NCBI GenBank assembly: GCA_002428485.1
Contig: DIWM01000009.1
Location: 51,183 to 62,486 of the forward strand
Source: Deltaproteobacteria bacterium UBA6106
GTDB lineage: Bacteria; Desulfobacterota; Syntrophorhabdia; Syntrophorhabdales; Syntrophorhabdaceae
Direction of reading: 5' to 3'
Length of the DNA: 11,304 bases
The position numbers were made by a program, and so were the translations under genes. Below the pieces are notes generated by a model. It saw nothing but the letters and a program-made list of their open reading frames with translations, was not told the origin of the DNA and did not search any database. Below are positions 1 to 6,631 of the stretch, in pieces. How positions within the stretch are numbered: the stretch's first letter is position 1; each line of letters begins with the position of its first letter.

Positions 1-19
1 CCCGCTGCTTGCGGCGGGG
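1..19. terminator. GC-rich hairpin at window edge, possible terminator of an upstream gene
   Basis: CCCGC (1-5) pairs with GCGGG (14-18), leaving an 8-nt loop, and the stem may continue to the left of the window. No clear T-run follows on the + strand, so it may be only part of an intrinsic terminator or a simple GC-rich stem. The gene it would serve is not in view. Confidence 0.35.
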
Positions 20-28
20 TAGTTCGTT

Positions 29-44
29 AAAGATGAGCATCTTT
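29..44. repeat. short perfect dyad AAAGATG-AG-CATCTTT
   Basis: Arms of 7 bp (29-35 and 38-44) are separated by 2 bp. It could be an operator or chance. It lies more than 200 bp upstream of the MFS promoter, so no role can be assigned. Confidence 0.3.
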
Positions 45-72
45 GTCAAAACACGCAAATGAATAAGCTCAT

Positions 73-205
73 GGCTCGTAGCTCATGGCTCATGGCGAAC
101 GAACAAGAGCAACAAAGAGAAAACGGTGTGGAGTATGCCTAAATGTTTACTCTGCCTGTTCTTTGCTTTTTATTGATAGGAGCTATCAGCCATGAACTAT
201 GAGCC
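73..205. repeat. large imperfect palindromic intergenic element
   Basis: The 25 nt at 73-97 and the reverse complement of 181-205 match at 20 of 25 positions without gaps. An inner pair, GAGTA (131-135) and TACTC (148-152), is nearly concentric with the outer pair, and the intervening arms show weaker matches with gaps. The left arm overlaps a local direct repeat: GCTCATG occurs at 67-73, 81-87 and 88-94. The whole looks like a degenerate palindromic repeat or small non-autonomous element. No open reading frame with coding character is inside it. A similar purine-rich palindrome lies between ahbC and hemB (6632-6705). Confidence 0.55.
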
Positions 206-254
206 GGTTTTCTGCCTCACGCCTTACGGGTGTCTTGCCGCCCGGCCTCCATGA

Positions 255-283
255 TTGACGCTTGCAGGTGGTTTTGTTATACT
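255..283 (+). promoter_or_regulatory. sigma70-type promoter for the MFS gene
   Basis: TTGACG (255-260) and TATACT (278-283) are separated by exactly 17 bp, each hexamer being one or two bases from consensus. The expected start of transcription is near 290, giving a leader of about 35 nt to the ATG at 326. Its position also argues against an in-frame GTG start at 230, which would lie upstream of the promoter. Confidence 0.65.
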
Positions 284-325
284 GCAAAAAATTGTTGCAG
301 GGCAATCACAAAAAAAGGGAGACAA

Positions 326-1600
326 ATGGAGCGGACAATAAAGGCGGCAATGCGTTATCGCTGGACGATATTCACTGTCCTGGCGCTGCAGTACCTTTTT
401 GTCTATTTTCACAGGGTTTGTCCTGCCATAGTAGCCCAGGACCTTGCGGAGACATTCTCGATCAGCGCCACCTCTCTGGGCGTACTCGCCTCGGGCTATT
501 TTTACCCTTATGCGCTCATGCAGGTGCCGGTGGGGCTCCTGGCTGATTCCTGGGGTCCCCGGAAGACGGTTACGTTTTTTTCACTCCTCGGCGCGGTGGG
601 CGCCCTCATGTTCGGGCTCGCTCCGAATTTCGGGGTCGCCACTGTGTCGCGCATCGTCGTAGGGCTGGGTCTCTCGGGGATCTTTGTGCCTGCCATGAAG
701 ACCCTTGCCGTATGGTTCAGGCCCAGGGAATATGCAAAGATCTCCGGGGCTCTCATGGCTGTGGGAGGCATCGGGTGGTTGTCGGCCTCAACACCTCTTG
801 CGCTGGCAGCGAGGAGCTTCGGTTGGCGGGCCGGCTTCATCGCCATCAGCGGCATTACGTTAATATTCTCTGTCCTCACGTGGCTCCTGTTGGCCGATTC
901 GCCAAAAAAGAAGGGATTTCCCGAGATCAATGTGCATGAGGGATCAGGCGGCACCCAAAGCAAGATAGGTCTTCTTGCAGGGATAAGGATGGTCTTCTCG
1001 ACCCCGCGCTTCTGGCCGCTTGCCGTCTATTGTTTCTGCAATGGCTCCATTCTCTTCAGTTTTAGCGGCTTGTGGGCAGGGCCCTACCTCCGGGACATTT
1101 ACGGTCTCGCAACGCCTGCCATCGGAAATATCCTGTCCATGGTCGCCATCGCAATGGTGGTAGGCAGTCCGTTGCTGGGATATCTTTCTGATAATATCCT
1201 GGGAAGCAGAAAGAAGGTCCTCTTCGTGTGCGCCCTCATAACCGCCGTGGAATGGGCTTTCTTCTATTATTTCTATCAGTCCCTGCCCGTCCCGGTCCTC
1301 TATGTCTTTTTTGTTGTGATAGGGGTCTGCATCGGCGCATCGTCGGTCATCTGCTTTACTGCCACGAAGGAGCTCTTCCCTGTCGAAATGGCGGGCACTT
1401 CGGTAAGCTGCGTAAACATATTCGGATTTGTGGGAGGGATCATCTACCAGCCCCTGATCGGGTACTTTATGGATATGGGCGGCAAGGTTGACGGCAAATA
1501 CCTCCCTCAGGGATATAAGACGGCCTTTCTGCTCCTTTTTGCCACAACCATAGCATATGTCATCAGCGCATTATTCGTGAAGGAAAAGCTTAGGGATTAA
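326..1600 (+). CDS. Major facilitator superfamily permease, substrate unknown
   Basis: A 424-residue inner-membrane secondary transporter with about 12 hydrophobic segments, the usual length for the superfamily. TM1 contains YFHR near residues 27-30. The signature loop 2-3 motif A is visible at residues 70-80 (GLLADSWGPRK), and a weaker second copy lies in loop 8-9 at residues 285-297 (GYLSD...GSRKK). A polar stretch around residues 193-215 fits the central cytoplasmic loop. The start is the ATG at 326, preceded by GGGAG; the frame runs open back to a GTG at 230, but that stretch is not hydrophobic and precedes the promoter. The sequence style is that of the organophosphate/nitrate-type anion or sugar-phosphate permeases (UhpC/NarK-like), but nothing here fixes the substrate. 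It is separated by 152 nt from the kinase gene and has its own promoter, so it is probably a single-gene unit. Confidence 0.9.
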   Translation: MERTIKAAMRYRWTIFTVLALQYLFVYFHRVCPAIVAQDLAETFSISATSLGVLASGYFYPYALMQVPVGLLADSWGPRKTVTFFSLLGAVGALMFGLAPNFGVATVSRIVVGLGLSGIFVPAMKTLAVWFRPREYAKISGALMAVGGIGWLSASTPLALAARSFGWRAGFIAISGITLIFSVLTWLLLADSPKKKGFPEINVHEGSGGTQSKIGLLAGIRMVFSTPRFWPLAVYCFCNGSILFSFSGLWAGPYLRDIYGLATPAIGNILSMVAIAMVVGSPLLGYLSDNILGSRKKVLFVCALITAVEWAFFYYFYQSLPVPVLYVFFVVIGVCIGASSVICFTATKELFPVEMAGTSVSCVNIFGFVGGIIYQPLIGYFMDMGGKVDGKYLPQGYKTAFLLLFATTIAYVISALFVKEKLRD

Positions 1601-1711
1601 GGAGTGTAGTCCGCGACAAGCATAAAGTCGTACCACCCGCAGCACCGGTATCGCTGAGAAGGTGGAACATGAACAGACTGTGGTAAAAAATATCTTTAAG
1701 AGTTACGGGGA

Positions 1712-1720
1712 TGATATAAT
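1712..1720 (+). promoter_or_regulatory. extended -10 promoter for the kinase operon
   Basis: TGATATAAT is a perfect extended -10 (TGnTATAAT). No good -35 is present 16-18 bp upstream, as is common for extended -10 promoters. Transcription would start near 1727, about 26 nt before the kinase ATG at 1753. A GAGG at 1742-1745 serves as ribosome binding site. The rest of the 1601-1752 gap shows no convincing terminator for the MFS gene. Confidence 0.55.
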
Positions 1721-1752
1721 GAGCGGGGACGGGATAACATTGAGGGTGCACG

Positions 1753-3210
1753 ATGGCCGGCTACTCTAAGCTGAATGTAATGACACGCCTGACGATTGGC
1801 TTTCTTGCCCTTCTTGCCGCTACAATGTCGGTCAGCGTCTATACCATCATCCAGCTGAATCGATTTAATAAGGCAAGCACCCATATGCTTGATATGAGCG
1901 ATCGAATGACGGTATATAAGGAAAGGCTGTCAGATGCCCTTCTTTCGCAGGTGCTGTATGAGAAAAAATATATTATCTCCGTAGATGCTGCCCTGTACAG
2001 CCATTTTCTTTCGACCGGAGAAGACCTTGCCAGGTATCTCGATGAAGCGATCTCGATAGCAGATACCCCGGACAGCAAAGAGATACTTGTGAACATACAG
2101 GGCCGGCACAGCAGGTACAGGGCGCTGTTCGAGGAAGAGGCGAGATATCTGAGATCTCACACGGCATATCGCTCAGGCTGGTATAAGGCAGAGAAAGAGA
2201 AGGCAGTGGAAAACATGCTTGAGGAGCTCAACAACCTGGAGATCTCTATTGAAGAGGATACCAGGAACAGGATAAAGGGGTTGACAGGAGCCGGCACGAG
2301 GGCGCTGAAGGCAGCCCTGACTATGGCAATACTTTCTCTCATATTCGGCATTATCCTTGCCGCAGGCACCACGAGGAGCATTACCAGGCCCCTGGCGATC
2401 ATGAAAAAGAAGACGCAGGAGATCGCCGGAGGTGTCTTTGAAAGTTCCCTGAACCTTTCATCCCCTCCGGAAATTGGAGAACTTGCGCGGGCGTTCAACG
2501 TTATGTGCGACAGGCTGGGCGAGATGGACAGGATGAAATCCGATTTTTTCTCACTCATTGCCCACGAACTGCGTACGCCGCTTTCGTCGATCAAGGCGGG
2601 GATAGCGCTCCTGGAGAAGAACGGGGACCGCTGGGAAGGGCAAAAGAAGGAGAGGGTTCTGGCCATTCTCTCGGAGGAGTGTAACCGGCTGATCGTGCTT
2701 GTCAATTCTCTCCTCGATCTTTCCAGGATGGAGGCAGGGATGATAAGCTTCGATTTCGCCCGGGGAGAGGTGAAACCTTTAATAGAAAGGGCCATTGCGG
2801 AGATAGAGCCCCTGGTCGTGGCTAAGAAAATAAGTTTTGGATTTGACGCAGCAGAAGGGCCTTACCCCGTTACGATGGATAATGAAAGGATCCTCCAGGT
2901 CCTGAGGAACCTGCTGGGGAATGCCATAAAATTTACGCCTGAAGGGGGCCGCATAAGGATATCGTTGAGGCCCACTCAGGGAGGGCTGGAGATCGCTGTG
3001 GCCGATTCGGGGCCGGGCATTCCCGAAGAAGATCGTGCAGTGATCTTCGATAAATACAAACAGGCAGCGACGGGGGTCCATGACAAGATCAGGGGAACGG
3101 GTCTTGGATTGGCCATTGCAAAGCATGTCGTCGATGCCCATGGAGGCAGGATTTGGGTAGAAAGCGAATTAGAGAGAGGAAGTACGTTCACTTTTTTCTT
3201 GCCGGCGTGA
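1753..3210 (+). CDS. Membrane sensor histidine kinase (QseE/GlrK-like architecture)
   Basis: A 485-residue two-component kinase. In order: TM1 about 13-34; an extracytoplasmic, largely helical sensor region about 35-184 that looks like a four-helix-bundle type; TM2 about 185-205; HAMP linker about 206-260; HisKA with the phospho-acceptor His271 in the HELRTP motif; and an HATPase_c domain with the N box ending at Asn390, the G1 box DSGPG at 418-422 and the G2 box GTGLGL at 448-453. All catalytic motifs are intact. The start is the ATG at 1753 with GAGG 7 nt upstream. It is the first gene of an operon with a lipoprotein and a sigma54-dependent response regulator, which is very probably its phosphorylation partner. 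By this order and architecture it corresponds to QseE/GlrK, an envelope-sensing kinase of enterobacteria. That match is inferred from layout, not from an alignment; the signal sensed is unknown. Confidence 0.9.
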   Translation: MAGYSKLNVMTRLTIGFLALLAATMSVSVYTIIQLNRFNKASTHMLDMSDRMTVYKERLSDALLSQVLYEKKYIISVDAALYSHFLSTGEDLARYLDEAISIADTPDSKEILVNIQGRHSRYRALFEEEARYLRSHTAYRSGWYKAEKEKAVENMLEELNNLEISIEEDTRNRIKGLTGAGTRALKAALTMAILSLIFGIILAAGTTRSITRPLAIMKKKTQEIAGGVFESSLNLSSPPEIGELARAFNVMCDRLGEMDRMKSDFFSLIAHELRTPLSSIKAGIALLEKNGDRWEGQKKERVLAILSEECNRLIVLVNSLLDLSRMEAGMISFDFARGEVKPLIERAIAEIEPLVVAKKISFGFDAAEGPYPVTMDNERILQVLRNLLGNAIKFTPEGGRIRISLRPTQGGLEIAVADSGPGIPEEDRAVIFDKYKQAATGVHDKIRGTGLGLAIAKHVVDAHGGRIWVESELERGSTFTFFLPA

Positions 3211-3587
3211 TCCTTTTTCTCCTATTCGGGTGTGCTTCCTTAGAGCAAAGCAGATTCTCCGGGGATCTCCGGAATGCTGCAGACCTCTATGCCCGAGGTG
3301 ATCTTGAGGGAGCCCTCAAAGTGAATCAGGATATTGTCGCCCTCGCCGAAGGGAAGCCGCCGGGAGACCAGTCCCTTTTCAATATAGGGCTTATTTACGC
3401 CGACAGCAAATATCAAAAAAAGGATTACAGAAAATCGATGGCCTTTTTTCAGCGTGTAGTGAAAGAGTATCCTCAAAGCCCGCTGGCCGTGCAGGCCAGG
3501 ACATGGATCGGAGTCCTCGGGGTGATCGAGAGATCGAAAGAGGTAGACATTGAACTGGAACGAAAAAAGAGAAGACTTGTGAGGTAG
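3153..3587 (+). CDS. Small TPR-like lipoprotein between kinase and regulator (QseG-position protein)
   Basis: A 144-residue predicted lipoprotein. A basic n-region (KRIRERK), a hydrophobic stretch (residues 13-25) and a lipobox LFGC put the lipidated cysteine at Cys27. The mature part is helical and resembles one or two tetratricopeptide-type hairpins (about 38-110: AADLYARGDLEGAL, then YRKSMAFFQRVVKEYPQSP), followed by a highly charged tail. The start chosen is the TTG at 3153, because GGAGG at 3142-3146 is well spaced from it and it gives a complete signal peptide; the next in-frame start candidate would cut the signal off. This makes the gene overlap the end of the kinase gene by 58 nt in another frame, suggesting translational coupling. 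A lipoprotein encoded between kinase and sigma54 regulator is the arrangement of qseG. It may hold or tune the sensor at the envelope (inference). Sequence similarity to QseG itself cannot be claimed. Confidence 0.85.
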   Translation: MGRKRIRERKYVHFFLAGVILFLLFGCASLEQSRFSGDLRNAADLYARGDLEGALKVNQDIVALAEGKPPGDQSLFNIGLIYADSKYQKKDYRKSMAFFQRVVKEYPQSPLAVQARTWIGVLGVIERSKEVDIELERKKRRLVR

Positions 3588-3591
3588 AGAA

Positions 3592-4953
3592 ATGGGTTTG
3601 GCAAAGATACTGGTTGTCGATGACGACCAAAACCTTCTGGAACTGATGAGTATGATACTCCAGTCGGCGGACTACGAAGTGACTGCGACCCCCGATGAGG
3701 AAAAAGCGCTTGCAGCCGCAAGGGCGCAGGTCTTTGACTTGTCTGTTGTTGACCTGAAACTTGTCAGGATGGACGGGATCGCCCTGATGCACGACCTTCA
3801 TCTGATAAATCCTGACATGCCCGTCATCATCCTCACGGCCCACAGCAGCGTCAGGAGCGCCGTTGAGGCAATAAAGATGGGGGCTTTTAACTACCTAGCG
3901 AAACCTTTCGATCCGGACGAGCTGCTTTTGCAGATCGAGAGGGCCCTTGAGAACCGGAGGCTTCATTCTGAGGTTAAAAGGCTCGCTGGGATTCTGGAGG
4001 AACGATACGCCTTCCCGAGCATTATTGCCAACAGCAACAAGATGCAGTCGGTTCTCGGGCTGGTGTCGAGGGTTGCACCCACAGATACAACGGTGTTTAT
4101 CGATGGAGAGAGCGGTACGGGAAAGGAACTTGTCGCAAGGGCCCTTCACCTCGCGGGCGCAAGGAAAGACAAACCCTTTGTTGCCATAAATTGCGCCGCC
4201 ATACCTGAGACTTTGCTTGAAAGCGAACTTTTCGGTTATGAAAAGGGTGCCTTTACGGGGGCAATAAAGAGCTCCAGGGGGTTCCTGGTCCAGGCGCACG
4301 GTGGGACGCTTTTCTTGGACGAGATCGGGGATATGTCCTTATCACTTCAAGCGAAGCTCCTGCGGGTGCTTCAGGAAAGGCAGTTCTATCCCTTGGGGAG
4401 CGAGAAGCCCGTCGACGTTGATATTCGGCTGGTTGTGGCTACCAACAAAGACCTTGAGGCCGAGGTCAAAAAGGGCGCCTTTCGTGAGGACCTGTTCTAC
4501 AGGATCCACGTCATCCCTGTGCATATTCCTCCCCTTAGAGAAAGGAAAGAGGACATTGTCCCCCTGGCTGAGCACTTCTTGAAAAAGAGCGCAGGAAGAA
4601 TGAACAGAGACATCAAAGGCTTTACGACCATGGCCATGCAGAAACTGATGCTCCATGATTGGCCGGGCAATGTCCGGGAACTGGAAAACGCTGTTGAATA
4701 TGCCGTGGCTGTTGCCCGGTCCGGGATTATCGCAGAGGATGTTATTCTCCCCTCCCGGGAAATGCCGCTGACATCACCGAAACCCTTCAAGGAAGCCAGG
4801 GAAGATTTTGAGAGGGACTATCTGGTCTGGATCCTCCAGGCGGCAGAGGGTAACGTGAGCAAGGCAGCAGAGCTTGCAGAAAAATATCGCTCCGATCTCT
4901 ATGCCCTTCTCAAGAAACATAACCTTAAACCGGATGACTTCAAAAAAACTTAG
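3592..4953 (+). CDS. Sigma54-dependent response regulator (NtrC family, QseF/GlrR-like)
   Basis: A 453-residue three-domain activator. The receiver domain (about 4-120) has the acidic pocket Asp10-Asp12, phospho-acceptor Asp54, Thr82 and Lys104. The AAA+ domain (about 142-370) has Walker A GESGTGKE (172-179), the sigma54-contacting GAFTGA loop (219-224), Walker B FLDEIG (241-246) and a conserved FREDLFYRI segment. A Fis-type HTH closes the protein (about 424-446), ending in YRSDLYALLKKHNL and a short DDFKK tail. That ending, rather than the commoner ISRPTLYRLL type, is like what I recall of enterobacterial GlrR. The start ATG has GAGG at 3581-3584, overlapping the lipoprotein stop codon, so the genes are coupled. 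The phosphorylated protein should drive open-complex formation at sigma54 promoters; a candidate lies just downstream at 5105-5120. Confidence 0.93.
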   Translation: MGLAKILVVDDDQNLLELMSMILQSADYEVTATPDEEKALAAARAQVFDLSVVDLKLVRMDGIALMHDLHLINPDMPVIILTAHSSVRSAVEAIKMGAFNYLAKPFDPDELLLQIERALENRRLHSEVKRLAGILEERYAFPSIIANSNKMQSVLGLVSRVAPTDTTVFIDGESGTGKELVARALHLAGARKDKPFVAINCAAIPETLLESELFGYEKGAFTGAIKSSRGFLVQAHGGTLFLDEIGDMSLSLQAKLLRVLQERQFYPLGSEKPVDVDIRLVVATNKDLEAEVKKGAFREDLFYRIHVIPVHIPPLRERKEDIVPLAEHFLKKSAGRMNRDIKGFTTMAMQKLMLHDWPGNVRELENAVEYAVAVARSGIIAEDVILPSREMPLTSPKPFKEAREDFERDYLVWILQAAEGNVSKAAELAEKYRSDLYALLKKHNLKPDDFKKT

Positions 4954-4971
4954 TGTATGATTTATCATACA
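4954..4971. promoter_or_regulatory. perfect 18-bp dyad TGTA-N10-TACA, candidate activator site
   Basis: TGTATGAT (4954-4961) and ATCATACA (4964-4971) are perfect inverted arms with a TT centre, starting at the base after the regulator's stop codon. No T-run follows, so an operator is more likely than a terminator. The spacing equals that of the enterobacterial GlrR site TGTC-N10-GACA. It lies about 135 bp upstream of the -24 element at 5106, a usual distance for a sigma54 enhancer. Confidence 0.55.
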
Positions 4972-4974
4972 TAA

Positions 4975-5044
4975 GGAATACCTTGTTGTTTCAATAACAT
5001 ATCTGTATTCCGGTGCATATTGCAGACATTCCGGGTGCAGGAAT
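4975..5044. promoter_or_regulatory. array of ATTCC/GGAAT half-sites upstream of the sigma54 promoter
   Basis: GGAAT or its complement occurs four times: GGAATAC (4975-4981), GTATTCC (5005-5011), ATTCC (5028-5032) and GGAAT (5040-5044). The first two form an inverted pair and the last two form ATTCC-N7-GGAAT. The second and third copies sit in a direct repeat, ATTCCGG(G)TGCA at 5007-5017 and 5028-5039, offset by 21 bp, which is two helical turns. This is the layout expected of binding sites on one face of the DNA. Confidence 0.4.
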
Positions 5045-5104
5045 ATCCATACACAACAGAGAAGGCGCATTTTATTAACCTCGTAATTTCAATATGTTAC
5101 AGTT

Positions 5105-5120
5105 TGGCATTGTTCTTGTA
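5105..5120 (+). promoter_or_regulatory. sigma54 (-24/-12) promoter for the glycine-zipper gene
   Basis: TGGCAT, 5 nt, then TTGTA. The GG at 5106-5107 and the G at 5118 of the -12 element have the exact sigma54 spacing. Against the consensus TGGCAC-N5-TTGCA there are two changes, including GT for GC at -12. Transcription would start near 5131. A strong AAGGAGGT (5146-5153) then precedes the ATG at 5160. Confidence 0.6.
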
Positions 5121-5159
5121 TCTCACTAATGGCAGACCGTAAGAAAAGGAGGTACCAAT

Positions 5160-5393
5160 ATGAGCAGATTCAGGATTTTTGTGGCGATGGCAGTGTTGAT
5201 CGTAATGATAACCGGATGTTCCCACATGTCTGCCACAGAGCAGCGCGTTCTGAGCGGCGGAGCACTGGGGGCCGGCACCGGGGCTGCTATAGGAGCTATC
5301 ACAGGAGGAAGCATCCTCATGGGCACCGCCATCGGGGCCGGAGCCGGTGCAGTTGGCGGGCTTGTTTACGATGAAATGCAGAAGAAGAAATAA
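5160..5393 (+). CDS. Glycine-zipper lipoprotein
   Basis: A 77-residue predicted lipoprotein. The signal peptide (MSRFRIF then a hydrophobic run) ends in a lipobox MITGC with lipidated Cys20. The mature part is a glycine-zipper segment (about 33-69) with repeated small-x-x-x-small spacing (GGALGAGTGAAIG, GTAIGAGAGAVGG), followed by a short charged end, YDEMQKKK. Such zippers usually form tightly packed membrane-inserting helices, as in SlyB/YMGG-type outer-membrane proteins linked to envelope integrity. The start is fixed by an almost ideal Shine-Dalgarno, AAGGAGGT, 6 nt upstream. A sigma54-type promoter lies 40 nt before the gene, and the regulator gene ends 206 nt upstream, so it is the best candidate target of the kinase/lipoprotein/regulator operon (inference). 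Exact function is unknown. Confidence 0.85.
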   Translation: MSRFRIFVAMAVLIVMITGCSHMSATEQRVLSGGALGAGTGAAIGAITGGSILMGTAIGAGAGAVGGLVYDEMQKKK

Positions 5394-5419
5394 AAAAAGT
5401 TCGGAACGTTGACTTTTTT
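5393..5419 (+). terminator. weak A/T-stem terminator after the glycine-zipper gene
   Basis: AAAAAAGT (5393-5400) pairs with ACTTTTTT (5412-5419) around an 11-nt loop, so the T-run is part of the stem. The alternative small hairpin GTTC-G-GAAC (5399-5407) competes with it. It begins inside the stop codon of the lipoprotein gene. Weakly supported. Confidence 0.35.
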
Positions 5420-5437
5420 CCGTTTTATGCACACAAT
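5409..5437 (+). promoter_or_regulatory. sigma70-type promoter for ahbC, possibly giving a leaderless message
   Basis: TTGACT (5409-5414) and CACAAT (5432-5437) are 17 bp apart. Transcription would start about 7 nt after the -10, at 5443-5445, which is the ahbC ATG itself (5444). This fits the absence of any Shine-Dalgarno before ahbC. The -35 shares bases with the preceding hairpin. Confidence 0.45.
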
Positions 5438-5443
5438 TACAGA

Positions 5444-6631
5444 ATGATCGGCATCTCGAAGCTCTACTGCGGGGCCGTTGAGGCATCGGACCCGCTCCGC
5501 TACGGAAGGGAATCGGGAAGGCTCCCTTCCCACCTCCTCCAGTTCTCAAAAGACAAAAAACCCGTTGTTGTCTGGAACATGACAAAACGGTGCAACCTGC
5601 GGTGCATCCACTGCTATGCCCTTGCAGAGGGAGAAGATTACAACGGGAACGAGCTATCGACGGAAGAGGGCAGGGTGCTTATCAACGACCTGGCCCAGTT
5701 CGGCGTGCCGGTGATCCTCTTTTCAGGCGGTGAGCCTCTCCTGCGGGAGGACTTGCCGGAGCTTATCGATCATGCCGTGAAAAGGGGACTGCGGGCCGTT
5801 ATCTCCACGAACGGGACCCTCATAACAGAAGAAAAGGCGCGAAGGTTTGCCCGCTCGTCGCTCTCTTATATCGGCATCAGCCTGGACGGCATCGGCGATG
5901 TCAACGATCAATTCCGGGGCAAAAAGGGCGCCTTCGAAGAGGCCCTCGCAGGCTTGAGGAACGCGAAGAAGGCAGGCATCAAGGTGGGCCTGCGGTTTAC
6001 GATCAACAAGAGAAACTATCAGGAGATACCGAAGATATTCGACCTCATCGAGCAAGAGGGAATTGAGCGGGCCTGCTTCTATCACCTTGTCTATTCGGGC
6101 AGGGGATCGAAGCTCAAGGATGATGACCTTGCGCACAGCGAAGCCCGCAAGGTAGTGGATTATATCATGGACAGAACGAAAGAGTTCTTCGATAAAGGAA
6201 AACCCATCGAGGTGCTCACCGTCGACAACCATGCCGACGGCCCCTATGTCTACATGCGGCTTCAACAGGAAGACCCGGCGCGGGCAAAAGAGGTCTACGA
6301 GCTTCTCATGATGAACGAGGGCAATGCCTCCGGCGCGGGGATTGCCTGTGTCGACGAGGAGGGCAACGTCCACGCGGACCAGTTCTGGAGGCATTACAGT
6401 TTCGGCAACGCAAGGAAGAGACCTTTCAGTGAGATCTGGATGGATACGGGTGATGATCTCATGGCAAAACTGAAAGAGAAAAAGAAGTACATCAAGGGCA
6501 GGTGTTCACGGTGCAGGTGGCTCAGCATCTGCGGAGGGAATTTCCGGGTACGCGCGGAGGCGGCAACAGGCGATGTCTGGGCAGAAGACCCTCAGTGCTA
6601 CTTAACGGATCAAGAGATAGCGAAGAGCTGA
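5444..6631 (+). CDS. ahbC: 12,18-didecarboxysiroheme deacetylase (radical SAM, AhbC)
   Basis: A 395-residue radical SAM enzyme of the alternative (siroheme-dependent) heme route. AhbC removes the two acetate side chains of 12,18-didecarboxysiroheme to give Fe-coproporphyrin III. The [4Fe-4S]/SAM motif is C-x3-C-x2-C at Cys50, Cys54 and Cys57, followed by a GGEP motif (FSGGEPLLRED) and a conserved ISLDG. The C-terminal auxiliary-cluster region has Cys302, Cys354, Cys357, Cys363 (ICGGNFRVRAE) and Cys385. The N-terminus MIGISKLYCG and the phrase PSHLLQFSKDKKPVVVWN are what I recall of AhbC, which separates it from the related NirJ and other SPASM proteins. The start is well supported by this N-terminus although no ribosome binding site is visible. 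It heads the cluster with hemB and ahbD. NirJ (heme d1) would be the alternative, but the neighbouring AhbD argues for heme b. Confidence 0.9.
   Translation: MIGISKLYCGAVEASDPLRYGRESGRLPSHLLQFSKDKKPVVVWNMTKRCNLRCIHCYALAEGEDYNGNELSTEEGRVLINDLAQFGVPVILFSGGEPLLREDLPELIDHAVKRGLRAVISTNGTLITEEKARRFARSSLSYIGISLDGIGDVNDQFRGKKGAFEEALAGLRNAKKAGIKVGLRFTINKRNYQEIPKIFDLIEQEGIERACFYHLVYSGRGSKLKDDDLAHSEARKVVDYIMDRTKEFFDKGKPIEVLTVDNHADGPYVYMRLQQEDPARAKEVYELLMMNEGNASGAGIACVDEEGNVHADQFWRHYSFGNARKRPFSEIWMDTGDDLMAKLKEKKKYIKGRCSRCRWLSICGGNFRVRAEAATGDVWAEDPQCYLTDQEIAKS

Noticed and set aside
230..325. In-frame GTG start extending the MFS protein by 32 residues
   Set aside because: The extension is not family-like and lies across and upstream of a 17-bp-spaced promoter (255-283); the ATG at 326 has a GGGAG ribosome binding site.
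1669..1686. Tiny reading frame (ATG, five codons, TAA) with a GGTGG before it, upstream of the kinase
   Set aside because: It lies upstream of the extended -10 at 1712-1720, so it would not be in the kinase leader, and is too short to judge.
2157..2795. 212-residue open frame on the - strand
   Set aside because: It lies antisense to the kinase gene, whose domains are intact, and shows no recognisable domain or upstream signals.
5087..5099. Possible IHF site TTTCAATATGTTA
   Set aside because: One mismatch to the loose consensus, and it almost touches the -24 element rather than lying between enhancer and promoter; not enough to call.
5723..6394. 223-residue open frame on the - strand
   Set aside because: Antisense shadow of ahbC; no motif, and ahbC is clearly coding in this interval.
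5444..6631. MoaA or PqqE-type assignment of the first radical SAM protein
   Set aside because: The N-terminal segment, the CGGNFRVRAE ending and the neighbouring hemB and ahbD fit AhbC much better.
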